Shown piece after piece: positions 32,216 to 42,006 of a stretch of DNA of 64,000 nucleotides. Origin of the DNA: Dysgonamonadaceae bacterium (GTDB lineage: Bacteria; Bacteroidota; Bacteroidia; Bacteroidales; Dysgonomonadaceae); contig JAIRUA010000028.1 of assembly GCA_031254645.1 (NCBI GenBank), positions 62,001 to 126,000 of the forward strand. Reading direction: 5' to 3'. The notes under the pieces are model-generated. The model was not told the DNA's origin. It saw only the letters and a program-made list of their open reading frames with translations, and ran no database searches. Each line of letters opens with the position of its first letter. The first letter of the stretch is position 1. A program made the position numbers and the translations under genes.

Positions 32216-33702
32216 ATTCTTTTTATTGTTTCCTCTTTCCCAATAAGCGCCGTAATATCAAACATATGCGGACCTTTTCCTTCGCCCACAATTGCCAAAC
32301 GGAATGTATTCATTATATTCCCCAAATGATACCCTTTTTCCTCAATCCATTTTTTAACGATAACTTCTTGATTTTCGGAAGAAAAGTTATCAATACCGAG
32401 AAGCACTTCCGCCAGTTCCGACATTTCGGTGGGTGTATTTTCTTTCCATCGTTTTTTGAGCGCTTTTTCGTCATAAATGGTTGGTGCAACAAAGAAAAAC
32501 GATGCTTGATTCCACAATTCTTGTACGAAGCTCACACGTTCTTTCACCAATCCGATAACTTTTGCCGTAAATTCGGGTGATGCATTCACGCCGTGTTCAG
32601 CTAAAACGGGGGCAAACATTTGCGCCAATTCTTCGTTTGGTGTATTACCGATATAGAAATGATTGTACCATTTTGCTTTTTCGAAATCAAATTTTGCACC
32701 GCTTTTGCTGCATCTTTCGAATGAAAAAGCGTGCACAAGTTCATCGAGCGAGAAAATTTCCTGCTCTGTTCCCGGATTCCAACCAAGAAATGCCAAAAAA
32801 TTGATAACCGCCGGCGCTAAATAACCGCTTTCGCGGTATCCTGATGAAGTTTCGTCTGTTTTCGGGTCTTTCCACAGTAGTGGAAAAACAGGAAATCCAA
32901 GACGGTCGCCATCGCGTTTACTTAATTTTCCGTTGCCTTCGGGTTTCAAAAGCAGCGGAAGATGCGCGAATTTCGGCATCGTCTCTTCCCATCCAAAACT
33001 TTTATAGAGCCACACGTGGAGTGGGGCAGAGGGCAACCATTCTTCGCCGCGGATGACGTGTGAAATTTCCATTAAATGATCGTCTACCACATTTGCCAAA
33101 TGATATGTTGGTAGTTCGTCAGCTGACTTATAAAGTACTTTATCGTCAAGCACCGATGAGTTGATAATCACTTCGCCACGAATCAAATCATTGACAGTGA
33201 TATCAATATCCGGCTCTATTTTTATTCGAACAACGTATTGCGCGCCATTAGCCTTCAAAGTTTCAACTTCTTCGGCAAACATTGTAAGCGAGTTGTGCAT
33301 TTGCAAGCGAGTAGAGGCATCGTATTGGAAGTTAGCGATTTCTTCGCGCTTTTCCGTTAATTCTTCCGGCGTGTCGAAAGCAATGTATGCTTTTCCGTCG
33401 TCAAGCAATTGTTGCACATATTTTTTATAGATTTCTTTTCGTTCCGATTGACGATAAGGGGCGTGTATGCCGCCTTTTTTAGGACTTTCATCAAACGGCA
33501 GTCCAAGCCAATCGAAAGTTTCTTGAATATAATTTTCCGCACCTGCCACAAATCGCTGAGAATCGGTATCTTCAATTCGAAGAATAAAGTCGCCGCCGTA
33601 TTGCTTGGCATACAAATAATTATACAATGCCGTGCGCACTCCGCCAATATGCAGCGGTCCAGTAGGACTGGGTGCGAAACGTACTCTTACTTTTGGATTC
33701 AT
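32164..33702 (-). CDS. gltX: Glutamyl-tRNA synthetase
   Basis: 512 residues. Class I synthetase signatures: [13 protein letters not shown] at 9-21 (HIGH-type) and KLSKRDGDR near 259-267 (KMSKS-type). It charges tRNA-Glu in the cytoplasm. The domain order and length are normal up to GKEETIKRI near residue 496. The last ~15 residues ([16 protein letters not shown]) are encoded by the right arm and loop of the repeat at 32104-32215, so the native 3' end seems to have been replaced or extended by that element. Divergent from the glycogen synthase gene. Confidence 0.97.
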   Translation of the reverse strand: MNPKVRVRFAPSPTGPLHIGGVRTALYNYLYAKQYGGDFILRIEDTDSQRFVAGAENYIQETFDWLGLPFDESPKKGGIHAPYRQSERKEIYKKYVQQLLDDGKAYIAFDTPEELTEKREEIANFQYDASTRLQMHNSLTMFAEEVETLKANGAQYVVRIKIEPDIDITVNDLIRGEVIINSSVLDDKVLYKSADELPTYHLANVVDDHLMEISHVIRGEEWLPSAPLHVWLYKSFGWEETMPKFAHLPLLLKPEGNGKLSKRDGDRLGFPVFPLLWKDPKTDETSSGYRESGYLAPAVINFLAFLGWNPGTEQEIFSLDELVHAFSFERCSKSGAKFDFEKAKWYNHFYIGNTPNEELAQMFAPVLAEHGVNASPEFTAKVIGLVKERVSFVQELWNQASFFFVAPTIYDEKALKKRWKENTPTEMSELAEVLLGIDNFSSENQEVIVKKWIEEKGYHLGNIMNTFRLAIVGEGKGPHMFDITALIGKEETIKRINVLINNVPMASTMSIN

Positions 33703-33724
33703 AGCTTTTTTGTTTTATATGATG

Positions 33725-33732
33725 CAAAGATA
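33725..33732 (-). promoter_or_regulatory. -7 box of gltX
   Basis: TATCTTTG on the minus strand, 23 bp before the start codon. The -33 position falls inside the adjacent inverted repeat and lacks TTTG. Confidence 0.5.
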
Positions 33733-33740
33733 GTATTTTT

Positions 33741-33818
33741 TAATGATTAATGTTTAATGATTAGTGATTAATGCCCTTGTGGTTCGATTAATCACTAATC
33801 ATTAAACATTAATCATTA
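33741..33818. repeat. Perfect 32-bp inverted repeat between divergent promoters
   Basis: 33741-33772 and 33787-33818 are exact reverse complements (32 of 32) around a 14-base G/T-rich loop. The arms are built from TAATGATTA, TGTTTAATG and TAGTGATTA words. It fits exactly between the -7 boxes of gltX and glycogen synthase. A degraded relative is at 35531. Confidence 0.9.
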
Positions 33819-33826
33819 TATTTGAC

Positions 33827-33834
33827 TACCTTTG
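33827..33834 (+). promoter_or_regulatory. -7 box of glycogen synthase
   Basis: TACCTTTG, 25 bp before the ATG. The -33 region is inside the right arm of the repeat and shows no TTTG. Confidence 0.5.
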
Positions 33835-33859
33835 TACTGTCATCAAGAAATAGTTATTT

Positions 33860-35545
33860 ATGCAGATAGATGTCAATCACACACCCGATTATATTTTCGA
33901 AACAAGTTGGGAAGTGTGTAATAAAGTGGGTGGGATTTATACCGTTTTATCAACAAGGGCAAATTCGTTGAAAAAACTTTACGGCGACCACGTTTTTTAT
34001 GTTGGTCCCGATGTGTGGAAAGAACAGGATAGTCCTTGGTTTATTGAAGATACCGAACTTTTTATAGATTGGCGCGATTTCGCATTTCGCAATCAAAATC
34101 TCGAAATTCGTGCCGGAAGGTGGGATGTGCCGGGTAAACCGATTGTTTTCCTTGTCAAATTCGACTTTCTTTTTCCGATGCAAAACGACATTTATGCCCA
34201 AATGTGGGAAGACTTCCGTGTGGACTCGATTGATGCTTACGGCGACTACCACGAATCTACAATGTTTGCTATCGCTTCGGGAATGGTGATGGAAAGTTTT
34301 TATCATTATCATCATTTACAGGCATCTAAGGTTATTGCGCATTTCAACGAGTGGCAACTTGGTGCCGGCGCATTGTATATTAAAAAAAATGTGCCGAAAA
34401 TCGCCACCATTTTCACGACTCACGCTACTTCTATCGGACGCTCTATTGCCGGGAATCATCTGCCGCTTTACGATAATTTGAGATATTATAATGGCGACCA
34501 AATGGCGCACCAACTAAATATGGTGTCGAAACATTCGATTGAGAAAAAAGCAGCGCAAAACGTTGATTGTCTTACCACCGTCAGCGGAATTACGGCGCAG
34601 GAATGTATGCAATTTTTTCATCGCCACCCGGATGTTATCACTGTAAACGGATTCGAAAAAGATTTTATCCCTAAAGGAAAAGCGTTTGATGCAGCACGGA
34701 AAAAAACACGAAAAACGTTGTTCAACGTCACGGAAAAAACGTTGGGATATTCTATACAGCGTGATGCTTTGTTCGTAGGGCTTAGTGGAAGGTATGAATA
34801 TAAAAATAAAGGTATTGATGTTTTTATTGATGCGATGAACAATCTTCGCAATACACCACAAATGTCAAGAGATGTAGTCGCATTCATTATGGTGCCGGGA
34901 TGGATAAAAGGTGCAAGAAAAGATATTCAAGAGAAAATATCGGAAAATATTCTTTCCGAAACAGATTGTCCATTTGTTACACATGAACTTGTTGAGCCGC
35001 AACACGATAATGTGATGAATCAAATTCGTCATTTGGAATTTTGTAATTCCGAAAACAGCCGGGTAAAAATCATTTTCGTACCTTCGTATTTGAATGGCGA
35101 CGATGGAATTTTCAACCTGTCGTATTACGATTTGCTTATCGGATTCGATGTTTCCGTATTCCCCTCATATTATGAGCCTTGGGGGTATACACCGCACGAA
35201 AGCGTGGCATTCTCCATTCCCACCATTACCACTTCTTTAGCCGGATTTGGCGTGTGGGCGAAAAAAGAAGGCGATACCATTGATGGTTTAGATGATGGAA
35301 TCCAAGTTATTCACAGAAATGATGAAAATTATCACGAAGTTGCCGATGAAATTACTTCGCTTATTTACGATTTTTCATTGAAGAGTGCTAAGCAAGTGAA
35401 AATGTTCAGGCAAAGCGCGGCGGCATTGTCTGATTTGGCAGACTGGGAACATTTTATTGTGCATTATCAAGAAGCTTATAGCAAGGCTCTTGAGCATTCA
35501 TTTATCAGATTATCAAAACCATATAAACTAATGGTTAATGATTAG
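33860..35545 (+). CDS. Glycogen synthase, GT3 family
   Basis: 561 residues. The N-terminus DYIFETSWEVCNKVGGIYTVLSTRA is the GT3 (eukaryotic-type) glycogen synthase opening, with the GGIYTV glucose-nucleotide loop. HFNEWQLGAGALYIKKN, TTHATSIGR and the SYYEPWGYTPHESVAFSIPTITT block with the catalytic Glu-type segment follow. It elongates alpha-1,4-glucan from a nucleotide-glucose. It is followed 83 bp later by a glucan phosphorylase, forming a glycogen turnover pair. The last residues LMVND and the TAG stop are made of the TTAATGATTAG word of the repeat at 35531. Confidence 0.93.
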   Translation: MQIDVNHTPDYIFETSWEVCNKVGGIYTVLSTRANSLKKLYGDHVFYVGPDVWKEQDSPWFIEDTELFIDWRDFAFRNQNLEIRAGRWDVPGKPIVFLVKFDFLFPMQNDIYAQMWEDFRVDSIDAYGDYHESTMFAIASGMVMESFYHYHHLQASKVIAHFNEWQLGAGALYIKKNVPKIATIFTTHATSIGRSIAGNHLPLYDNLRYYNGDQMAHQLNMVSKHSIEKKAAQNVDCLTTVSGITAQECMQFFHRHPDVITVNGFEKDFIPKGKAFDAARKKTRKTLFNVTEKTLGYSIQRDALFVGLSGRYEYKNKGIDVFIDAMNNLRNTPQMSRDVVAFIMVPGWIKGARKDIQEKISENILSETDCPFVTHELVEPQHDNVMNQIRHLEFCNSENSRVKIIFVPSYLNGDDGIFNLSYYDLLIGFDVSVFPSYYEPWGYTPHESVAFSIPTITTSLAGFGVWAKKEGDTIDGLDDGIQVIHRNDENYHEVADEITSLIYDFSLKSAKQVKMFRQSAAALSDLADWEHFIVHYQEAYSKALEHSFIRLSKPYKLMVND

Positions 35546-35613
35546 TGTTTAATGATTAATGGGGGAAGCCCTGTAATTAATCATCAGTCATTAAATATTT
35601 ATCATTTAATCAC
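35531..35613. repeat. Word palindrome, TTTAATGATTA family, overlapping the glycogen synthase stop
   Basis: The left arm 35531-35561 (words GGTTAATGATTAG, TGTTTAATGATTAATG) contains the last four codons and stop of the synthase gene. The right arm 35576-35613 is an imperfect complement with inserted bases. Same words as the perfect repeat at 33741, so the element brackets the gene. Confidence 0.7.
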
Positions 35614-35628
35614 TAAATATTATAAAAT

Positions 35629-38193
35629 ATGATTATTAAGTCAAGTTATTCAAATACACCGGCTTGGAAAGACATTCACGTACACACCGTGCTTCCTGCC
35701 GAATTACAGCCATTAACAGAAATTGCCCACAACTTGTGGTGGGTATGGAACGACAATGCAAAAGAGTTGTTCAAAGAAATAGACCCGATAGAATGGGAAA
35801 AAAGCAATCAAAATCCGGTTTTGATGTTGCAAAATCTTCGTTCGGAGGTAACGGAAAAAATTGTTGAAAACAAAGAATTGTTACTCAAAGTGCAAAATGT
35901 CTACAACAAATTCAAGCAATATATGGCTGTTCCGCACAATATGGAACGACCGAGTATTGCTTATTTCAGTATGGAATACGGATTGACGCACGTGCTGAAA
36001 ATTTATTCGGGTGGACTTGGTGTCCTCGCGGGCGATTATTTGAAAGAAGCGAGCGACAGCAATGTGAGTATGACTGCCGTAGGATTCTTGTATCGCTACG
36101 GATATTTCACACAAAGCCTTTCGATGGACGGGCAACAAGTGGCGAATTATGAAGCGCAACATTTTGGCGATTTGCCCATCACCCAAGTGATGAACGAAGA
36201 TGGCACGCCGATGATTCTCGAAGTACCGTTTCACGACCGGACTATTTATTCACACGTTTGGAAAGTAGCCGTTGGGCGTATCAATCTCTACTTGATGGAT
36301 ACCGATTTAGAGCAAAATAGCGAGTACGACCGTTCTATCACATATCAATTATACGGTGGTGACTGGGAAAATCGTATGAAGCAGGAATTCTTGCTCGGAA
36401 TTGGCGGAATATTGATGCTCAGAAAATTAGGCATCAAAAAAGATGTGTATCATATGAATGAAGGACACGCTGCGTTAATCAGTGCACAACGCTTGTTGGA
36501 GTACACGAAAAACGAAAACCTGTCGTTTAACGAAGCGTTGGAAGTGGTGCGTGCTTCATCACTTTATACCGTTCATACGCCTGTTCCGGCAGGACACGAC
36601 TATTTCGACGAAGGATTAATCGGAAAATATATGTCGCCGTTCGTTGAACAACTCGGTATCTCTTGGCAGCAATTTATGGATATGGGGCGTGCAAATCCCG
36701 GCTCGCAAGAGAAGTTTTCCATGAGCGTATTTGCCTTAAACACAGCACAAGAAGTAAATGGTGTGAGTTTATTGCACGGAAAAGTATCGCAAGATATGTT
36801 TCAACCCGTGTGGAAAGGATATTTTCCCGAAGAGTTGCACGTGAGCTATGTTACCAATGGTGTACATTTGCCAACGTGGGCAACATCTTCTGTAAAAGAG
36901 TTTTACGAAAAATATTTCGATGCTTCTTTTTACAACGATCAATCAAATCCCGAAATATGGAAAGAAATCTACAATGTGAGCGACGAACGTTTGTGGGAAT
37001 TACGTATTCACTTGAAGAAGAAACTTGTAGAATATATTCACAATCAATTCAAAGATGGTTGGTTGAAAAATCAAGCTGCTCCGGCACGAATTGTGAGTAT
37101 GCTTGATGAGATAAATCCGAATGCGCTGTTGATTGGCTTTTCGCGAAGATTTGCCACTTACAAGCGCGCACATTTGCTTTTTTCCGACCTCGACCGTTTG
37201 GCAAAAATTGTGAATGACCCGAAACGCCCCGTTCAATTTATTTTTGCCGGAAAAGCGCACCCTGCCGACGGTGGCGGACAAGGTTTGATTAGACAGATTG
37301 TTGAAATTTCGCGCCGTCCCGAGTTTCTTGGCAAAATCATTTTCCTCGAAAACTACGATATGCGTTTGGCAAAACGTTTGGTTTCGGGCGTAGATATTTG
37401 GCTAAACACACCCACTCGTTTGCAGGAAGCATCGGGAACATCGGGCGAAAAAGCCGAAATGAATGGCGTACTAAATCTCTCGGTACTTGATGGTTGGTGG
37501 TATGAAGGTTACAAAGAAGGCGCCGGTTGGGGATTGACCGCCAAGAGAACGTATGACAACCAAGCATACGAAGACGAATTGGATGCATTGACAATTTATT
37601 CGTTACTCGAAAACGAAATCATCCCGATGTATTACGCACACAACAGTAGCGGGTATTCGCAAGAGTGGTTGCAGTATATCAAAAAATCAATTGCGGAAAT
37701 TGCACCCCATTTTACCACAAAACGTATGATGGACGATTATTTCGATCGTTTTTACTCAAAATTGGTGCATCGCTCACGATTGTTGAACGAAAATCATTTT
37801 GCGAAAGCAAAAGAAATTGCGAAATGGAAAGAAGCCGTTGCCGCGGATTGGGATAAATTTGAAGTATTGAAAGTAGAATACAATCCCAATCAAACGGTAG
37901 ACTTTAATAACAGCAATGAAGAAATTTACGGACGTGTGGTCATCGACAAAAAAGATTTGATGTGCGATTTAGGCGTTGAATGTGTAATCGTTAACCACGA
38001 TACGTTGAATAATGAAGCACAATTTGTAGAAATATACCCATTTGATTTAGTAAAAACCGAAGGTTCATTGCTTTATTTTGAAGTACGCGAAACGCCAAGC
38101 AATCCGGGTACGCATCAATACGGTATTCGTGTTTTCCCGAAAAATGCGGATTTGCCGCATAGAATGGATTTTGCGTATGTGAGATGGATTTAA
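35629..38193 (+). CDS. glgP: Alpha-glucan (glycogen/maltodextrin) phosphorylase
   Basis: 854 residues, the length of the long thermostable-type GT35 phosphorylases with DUF3417-like N-terminus ([23 protein letters not shown]). [27 protein letters not shown] and the [12 protein letters not shown] block are present. The pyridoxal-phosphate Lys lies in [11 protein letters not shown] near residues 603-613. It releases glucose 1-phosphate from alpha-1,4-glucan with phosphate. Downstream of glycogen synthase, probably one transcript. A word palindrome starts right after its TAA. Confidence 0.96.
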   Translation: MIIKSSYSNTPAWKDIHVHTVLPAELQPLTEIAHNLWWVWNDNAKELFKEIDPIEWEKSNQNPVLMLQNLRSEVTEKIVENKELLLKVQNVYNKFKQYMAVPHNMERPSIAYFSMEYGLTHVLKIYSGGLGVLAGDYLKEASDSNVSMTAVGFLYRYGYFTQSLSMDGQQVANYEAQHFGDLPITQVMNEDGTPMILEVPFHDRTIYSHVWKVAVGRINLYLMDTDLEQNSEYDRSITYQLYGGDWENRMKQEFLLGIGGILMLRKLGIKKDVYHMNEGHAALISAQRLLEYTKNENLSFNEALEVVRASSLYTVHTPVPAGHDYFDEGLIGKYMSPFVEQLGISWQQFMDMGRANPGSQEKFSMSVFALNTAQEVNGVSLLHGKVSQDMFQPVWKGYFPEELHVSYVTNGVHLPTWATSSVKEFYEKYFDASFYNDQSNPEIWKEIYNVSDERLWELRIHLKKKLVEYIHNQFKDGWLKNQAAPARIVSMLDEINPNALLIGFSRRFATYKRAHLLFSDLDRLAKIVNDPKRPVQFIFAGKAHPADGGGQGLIRQIVEISRRPEFLGKIIFLENYDMRLAKRLVSGVDIWLNTPTRLQEASGTSGEKAEMNGVLNLSVLDGWWYEGYKEGAGWGLTAKRTYDNQAYEDELDALTIYSLLENEIIPMYYAHNSSGYSQEWLQYIKKSIAEIAPHFTTKRMMDDYFDRFYSKLVHRSRLLNENHFAKAKEIAKWKEAVAADWDKFEVLKVEYNPNQTVDFNNSNEEIYGRVVIDKKDLMCDLGVECVIVNHDTLNNEAQFVEIYPFDLVKTEGSLLYFEVRETPSNPGTHQYGIRVFPKNADLPHRMDFAYVRWI

Positions 38194-38270
38194 ATTAATG
38201 TGCTAATAAATATAATGTGCTAATGACAAGTTCGTTGATTATTCATTGAACTTGCATTAGCACATTATTA
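38194..38270. repeat. Word palindrome, GTGCTAAT family, joining two convergent stop codons
   Basis: The left side begins immediately after the glgP stop and contains two GTGCTAAT words; the right arm (38248-38267) ends in the TAA of the DUF4834 gene. Stem: 38213-38225 plus 38227-38233 with 38248-38267, one bulged A. The whole convergent gap is the element. Confidence 0.8.
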
Positions 38271-38510
38271 TTTTATTTCTTCAAAATCAACATCCTCGAC
38301 TTGCGTTGCCTCAAACGATTTTTTCTGATAATCCATAATCCGCTCTTCTTGTGTTTCGGTCTTCTTTGGTGAATTTTGTCGCCGGCGCTGTTGTTGATAA
38401 GAGGAAGTCGTTCGGTTATCTCCTCTCATACTTGCAATGAATTTGCCGAAAGCTCTCATCACGAAAAAGAAAATCGCGAAAATGATAAGAAATATTGTAA
38501 GAATTCTCAT
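38268..38510 (-). CDS. DUF4834-type small membrane protein
   Basis: 80 residues: one N-terminal membrane helix (ILTIFLIIFAIFFFVMRAF), then a polar, Gln/Arg-rich linker and an acidic end (EDVDFEEIK). This matches the DUF4834 proteins that follow pssA in Bacteroidales. Function unknown. It starts 5 bp after pssA and ends in the right arm of the convergent repeat. Confidence 0.75.
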   Translation of the reverse strand: MRILTIFLIIFAIFFFVMRAFGKFIASMRGDNRTTSSYQQQRRRQNSPKKTETQEERIMDYQKKSFEATQVEDVDFEEIK

Positions 38511-38515
38511 ATTGT

Positions 38516-39241
38516 TTATTTTTTTACTCTTGTAATTATAGATAGCAAAATGTATGCCAATATTCCTGCTGCAATGCCAATAATTCCCCAGAGGGCGATA
38601 AATGCGATTATCAGAATTGTTAGTATTATTTGTCGCTCGTTTCCTCGAAAAGTAAGTTTTTTAATCTTCAACGAAAACATCGGAATTTCCGAAATCATCA
38701 ATATCGATAATGCGAAAATCAATAGAATAGTAATGCCAAAGACAAAATAATTTGAAATAAAAGGAAGAATTCCAAGACAATAACTAACCCAAAAAAGCCC
38801 GTTTGCCGGTGTTGGAAGTCCGATAAACGAATCGGTCTGTCGCTCATCCACATTGAATTTCGCTAATCTGTACGCAGAAAATACCGGAATGAGAAAAGCC
38901 AAATAAGGAATAAATAGACTTATCACTGCAATAATTGTTGCCGCACCCCCAAAACTATAACTATATACAATAACGTAACAGAAATCGCGCAACAACAAAA
39001 ACATCGCCATACCCGGAGCAACACCAAAACTAACCACATCTGCCAACGAATCCAATTCTTTTCCCAAAGTCGAATGCGCACGCAGCACACGCGCCGCCAT
39101 TCCATCGAGAAAATCGAAAACTGCTGCCAAAGCCACCCAAAACACCACCGCTCCGAAATTGCCTTGAAATGCCATTGTAATGGCAATACAACCCGAAAAA
39201 AGATTTAGAAGCGTGATGATATTGGGAATATGTTTTTTCAT
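38516..39241 (-). CDS. pssA: CDP-diacylglycerol--serine O-phosphatidyltransferase
   Basis: 241 residues with six to eight membrane helices. The full CDP-alcohol motif is present: DFLDGMAAR...GKELDSLAD, all four Asp retained, unlike the gene at 28594. It condenses CDP-diacylglycerol with serine to phosphatidylserine in the inner membrane. It overlaps psd by 4 bp; together they make phosphatidylethanolamine. Confidence 0.95.
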   Translation of the reverse strand: MKKHIPNIITLLNLFSGCIAITMAFQGNFGAVVFWVALAAVFDFLDGMAARVLRAHSTLGKELDSLADVVSFGVAPGMAMFLLLRDFCYVIVYSYSFGGAATIIAVISLFIPYLAFLIPVFSAYRLAKFNVDERQTDSFIGLPTPANGLFWVSYCLGILPFISNYFVFGITILLIFALSILMISEIPMFSLKIKKLTFRGNERQIILTILIIAFIALWGIIGIAAGILAYILLSIITRVKK

Positions 39242-39906
39242 TTTTTCGTTAAGTGAGCCAAAATTGTTTCGTTTGCTCGCACGCTATCACCTAATTTCAC
39301 TAATATTTCGCTATCAATGGGCAGGAAAACGTCCATTCGCGAGCCGAATTTGATGAAACCAAGCGGCGCACCGATAGATAAATTATCGCCTTTATTTACG
39401 TACATAACAATTCGCCGTGCAATGGCTCCGGCAATTTGTTTAGTCAGAATTGTTCCGTATTCGGGTGTTTCAATCACGATTTCCGAACGTTCGTTTTCGT
39501 GGCTCGATTTCGGCAAATAAGCCGCGTGATAGTTTCCATCAATATGCTCAGCATAAGCAATTTTTCCTGTTACGGGCATCCAATTGGCGTGTGCGTTGAA
39601 TACGTTCATAAAAATGGATACTTGGATGCGTTCTTCGTTGAAAAACTTGTTTTCGAACACCTTTTCCATCACAACGATTTTTCCGTCGGTGGGTGCATTT
39701 ACAACACCGTGCAATTCACCTTCATATATGCGTTTCGGCTCTCGAAAAAAATTGAGCAAAATGCCATACACAATTGCCGATGCTACAAAAATAATAATAG
39801 CTGCGGTTATATTGTTCTGAAAGAAGAACATAACTATGTTTATCACAAAAATTACAATCAAAGCAATTGATAATGTTGCTTTGCCTTCTTTATGTATCCT
39901 AAGCAT
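39238..39906 (-). CDS. psd: Phosphatidylserine decarboxylase
   Basis: 222 residues, the short (archaetidylserine/PSD-B) type. N-terminal hydrophobic hairpin, then NVFNAHANWMPVTGK (the conserved N-x-H region) and the self-cleavage site KFGSRMDVF, where Gly-Ser would give the pyruvoyl group. It decarboxylates phosphatidylserine made by the overlapping pssA. Confidence 0.94.
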   Translation of the reverse strand: MLRIHKEGKATLSIALIVIFVINIVMFFFQNNITAAIIIFVASAIVYGILLNFFREPKRIYEGELHGVVNAPTDGKIVVMEKVFENKFFNEERIQVSIFMNVFNAHANWMPVTGKIAYAEHIDGNYHAAYLPKSSHENERSEIVIETPEYGTILTKQIAGAIARRIVMYVNKGDNLSIGAPLGFIKFGSRMDVFLPIDSEILVKLGDSVRANETILAHLTKK

Positions 39907-39922
39907 AATTTAAAACATTTTT

Positions 39923-40471
39923 TCAGATAGTTTGATAATACAAACTATCTGATTTTGAATTATATCTTTCGGGAATATATTCATTCCACAATTCTTTGTT
40001 CAAATAAGGAACGATAGCCGGAACAACCGGCTCTATTCGTTCGAAGAAAAACGAATTGCTTTTAATTCTCGCGCTGATAATCCGCTCGTCTTTGTCGAAA
40101 GCCAGTAGAAGATTCAACAACAGACTTAGAATAACTACCGTAGCTGCAATGCCGACAATGCCGCCAAACAAACGGTTGAAAAAGTCGAGAAAAATAATAT
40201 CAACTATTCGCTCAATAATTTGTCCTACTAGCGAAGCGACAAGCAAAATGGCAACAAAAGCAATCACGTATGATAGCACGTGCAACACTTGAGGCGATAA
40301 TTCGAATACACGATCTAGATGCGGCGAAATAATATTTGCGAATTTTCCACCGAAGATGACAGCCAATAAAATTCCTGCCAACCCTATCAACTGCATTACT
40401 AATCCTTTGCGATAACCGTTGATGAAAGCCAACAGTAAGAGAATTACTATTGTGATGTCAAGCCAGTTCAT
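39923..40471 (-). CDS. CvpA-family membrane protein
   Basis: 182 residues with four membrane helices: residues 5-14 onward (ITIVILLLLAFINGYRKGL), a GLAGILLAVIFGGKFA helix, YVIAFVAILLVASLVGQII and GIVGIAATVVILSLLLNLLLA. NGYRKGLVMQ is the typical CvpA start. Bacteroidetes relatives are often called colicin V production proteins, but the cellular role is unclear. It overlaps murI by 14 bp. Confidence 0.85.
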   Translation of the reverse strand: MNWLDITIVILLLLAFINGYRKGLVMQLIGLAGILLAVIFGGKFANIISPHLDRVFELSPQVLHVLSYVIAFVAILLVASLVGQIIERIVDIIFLDFFNRLFGGIVGIAATVVILSLLLNLLLAFDKDERIISARIKSNSFFFERIEPVVPAIVPYLNKELWNEYIPERYNSKSDSLYYQTI

Positions 40472-41288
40472 TTACTTTTTCCGCTTCAATTTCTTCATTT
40501 AAAAACAACGATGCGAGTTGTTTGAATTTTTCGGGTGATTCGGTTGTGAAATATTTCACAGTGCCGTTTTTTGTACACTTTTTGTCCATTTCAGGGTGTC
40601 TGTGAAGATAATTTTTTAAGCTCTCTGCTACATATTTTCCTTGCGAAATCACATTTATACTTTCAGGAAGAAATTCCTTTATCTTGTTTATCAACAGTGG
40701 ATAATGGGTACACCCTAAAATAATTGTATCAATTTTCGAATCTTTTTCGAGCAATCTATTCAAATGCTGTTGCACGAAATAATCGGCTCCCGGTTTGTTA
40801 TATTCTTTGTTTTCTACAAGCGGCACCCACATTGGGCAGGCTTCGCCGGTAACAGTCAGTTGCGGATGTAATTTTCCGATTTCAATTTCGTACGATTTCG
40901 ATTGAATTGTTCCCTCTGTTCCCAAAATACCGATATGTTGGGTTTGCGAAAGCGTTTCTACACATTCTGTTGTTGGTCTGATAACACCGAGTACTCTTTT
41001 TTCGGGTGCAATTTTCGGTAAATCTACTTGCTGAATTGTTCGCAATGCTTTTGCCGAAGCTGTATTGCAAGCGAGTATAACCAGATGACAACCCTGTGCG
41101 AAAAACCACTTTACGGCTTCGAGTGTGAACTCGTAAACCACTTCAAACGACCGGTTCCCATACGGTGTACGTGCATTATCACCCAAATAAATATAATCAT
41201 ATTCAGGCATCAAGGCTTTTATTTCGGACAAAACGGTCAGTCCGCCGTATCCGGAATCGAAAATGCCGATAGCACCTACTTTGCTCAT
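40458..41288 (-). CDS. murI: Glutamate racemase
   Basis: 276 residues. GIFDSGYGGLTVL near the start, the first catalytic Cys in LACNTASA and the second in LGCTHYPLL. It converts L- to D-glutamate for peptidoglycan. First gene of a minus-strand chain murI-cvpA-psd-pssA-DUF4834 with overlaps or short gaps. The start codon directly adjoins the word repeat at 41289. Confidence 0.96.
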   Translation of the reverse strand: MSKVGAIGIFDSGYGGLTVLSEIKALMPEYDYIYLGDNARTPYGNRSFEVVYEFTLEAVKWFFAQGCHLVILACNTASAKALRTIQQVDLPKIAPEKRVLGVIRPTTECVETLSQTQHIGILGTEGTIQSKSYEIEIGKLHPQLTVTGEACPMWVPLVENKEYNKPGADYFVQQHLNRLLEKDSKIDTIILGCTHYPLLINKIKEFLPESINVISQGKYVAESLKNYLHRHPEMDKKCTKNGTVKYFTTESPEKFKQLASLFLNEEIEAEKVNELA

Positions 41289-41380
41289 TGTTTATTTGTT
41301 TATTTGTGTATTTGCTTATTTGTTGTTGCCCGTTAGGTTAACAGATAACCAAATCAACAAATAAGCAAATCAACAATCAA
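41289..41380. repeat. Word palindrome, TTATTTG family, filling the ompH-murI gap
   Basis: TTTGCTTATTTGTTG (41311-41325) pairs with CAACAAATAAGCAAA (41355-41369); further TTATTTG words extend the left side to the murI start codon. The right end overlaps the TGA stop of the OmpH-like gene. The same family is at 58060. Confidence 0.8.
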
Positions 41381-41916
41381 TTTATTCCGAGCCTTTGTTT
41401 TACAATAGGATTGATATCAACTGCATTCGGTGTTACAAACGCAATACCCGGATCGGCTAGATCGTAAATTACTGTGAAGCCGAGTTCAATTCCCACCGCT
41501 TGTATAGCATTGCTTATCATTTGTTTTAACGGCAATAATGCTATTTGCTCTTGATTTTCAATATCTTGTTGAGCAAGTTCCATAAACTGTCGTATTCTGC
41601 TTTCAAGTTCGGTAAGTTCTTGCATACGGCGCAGTTTGATGTTTTCGGCAAGCGAGGCTTGGTGTGTAATGAAGTCCGAAAACAATCGGTTGTATTGGTT
41701 TTGCATCAACTCCAATTCTTTTTTGTAGTTTTCGCTCAATTCCAATAATCTTTGCGTGGCGGCTATCCTTTGTGGAAAAGCGTTCAGCAATTCGGTTGTA
41801 TTGACGGAAGCAACCGTGATATTTTGTATCGCAGGCTGCATCGTATTTTGCGAAAAAATTGTTGCAGTCGTCAGTAAAATAAATATACCGAGACTTAAAA
41901 AGATTTTTTTTGCCAT
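41377..41916 (-). CDS. OmpH/Skp-family periplasmic chaperone
   Basis: 179 residues from the ATG at 41914-41916 (MAKKIFLSLGIFILLTTATIFSQ, signal peptide); starts two or three codons earlier are possible. The mature part shows the Skp plan: a short beta segment (ITVASVNTTELLNAFP), a long coiled-coil (ATQRLLELSENYKKELELMQ onward) and a final beta region (LGFTVIYDLADPGIAFVTP). It should keep outer-membrane proteins soluble during transit. It lies upstream of murI, the usual Bacteroidetes order; no second ompH or bamA is in the window. Confidence 0.88.
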   Translation of the reverse strand: MAKKIFLSLGIFILLTTATIFSQNTMQPAIQNITVASVNTTELLNAFPQRIAATQRLLELSENYKKELELMQNQYNRLFSDFITHQASLAENIKLRRMQELTELESRIRQFMELAQQDIENQEQIALLPLKQMISNAIQAVGIELGFTVIYDLADPGIAFVTPNAVDINPIVKQRLGIN

Positions 41917-41957
41917 AATCATCAATTTTATTTATGATTTTGGATTTAGGGGATGTC

Positions 41958-41987
41958 GTAGAGACGTAGCGCGCTACATCTTTACGA
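41958..41987. repeat. Imperfect GTAGAGACG palindrome
   Basis: CGTAGAGACGTAGCGC and its near-complement ending CTTTACG, with about two mismatches. Same core as the perfect copy at 16979, here between infB and the OmpH-like gene. Confidence 0.7.
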
Positions 41988-42006
41988 TACACCGAAAAAT
42001 CTAAAA

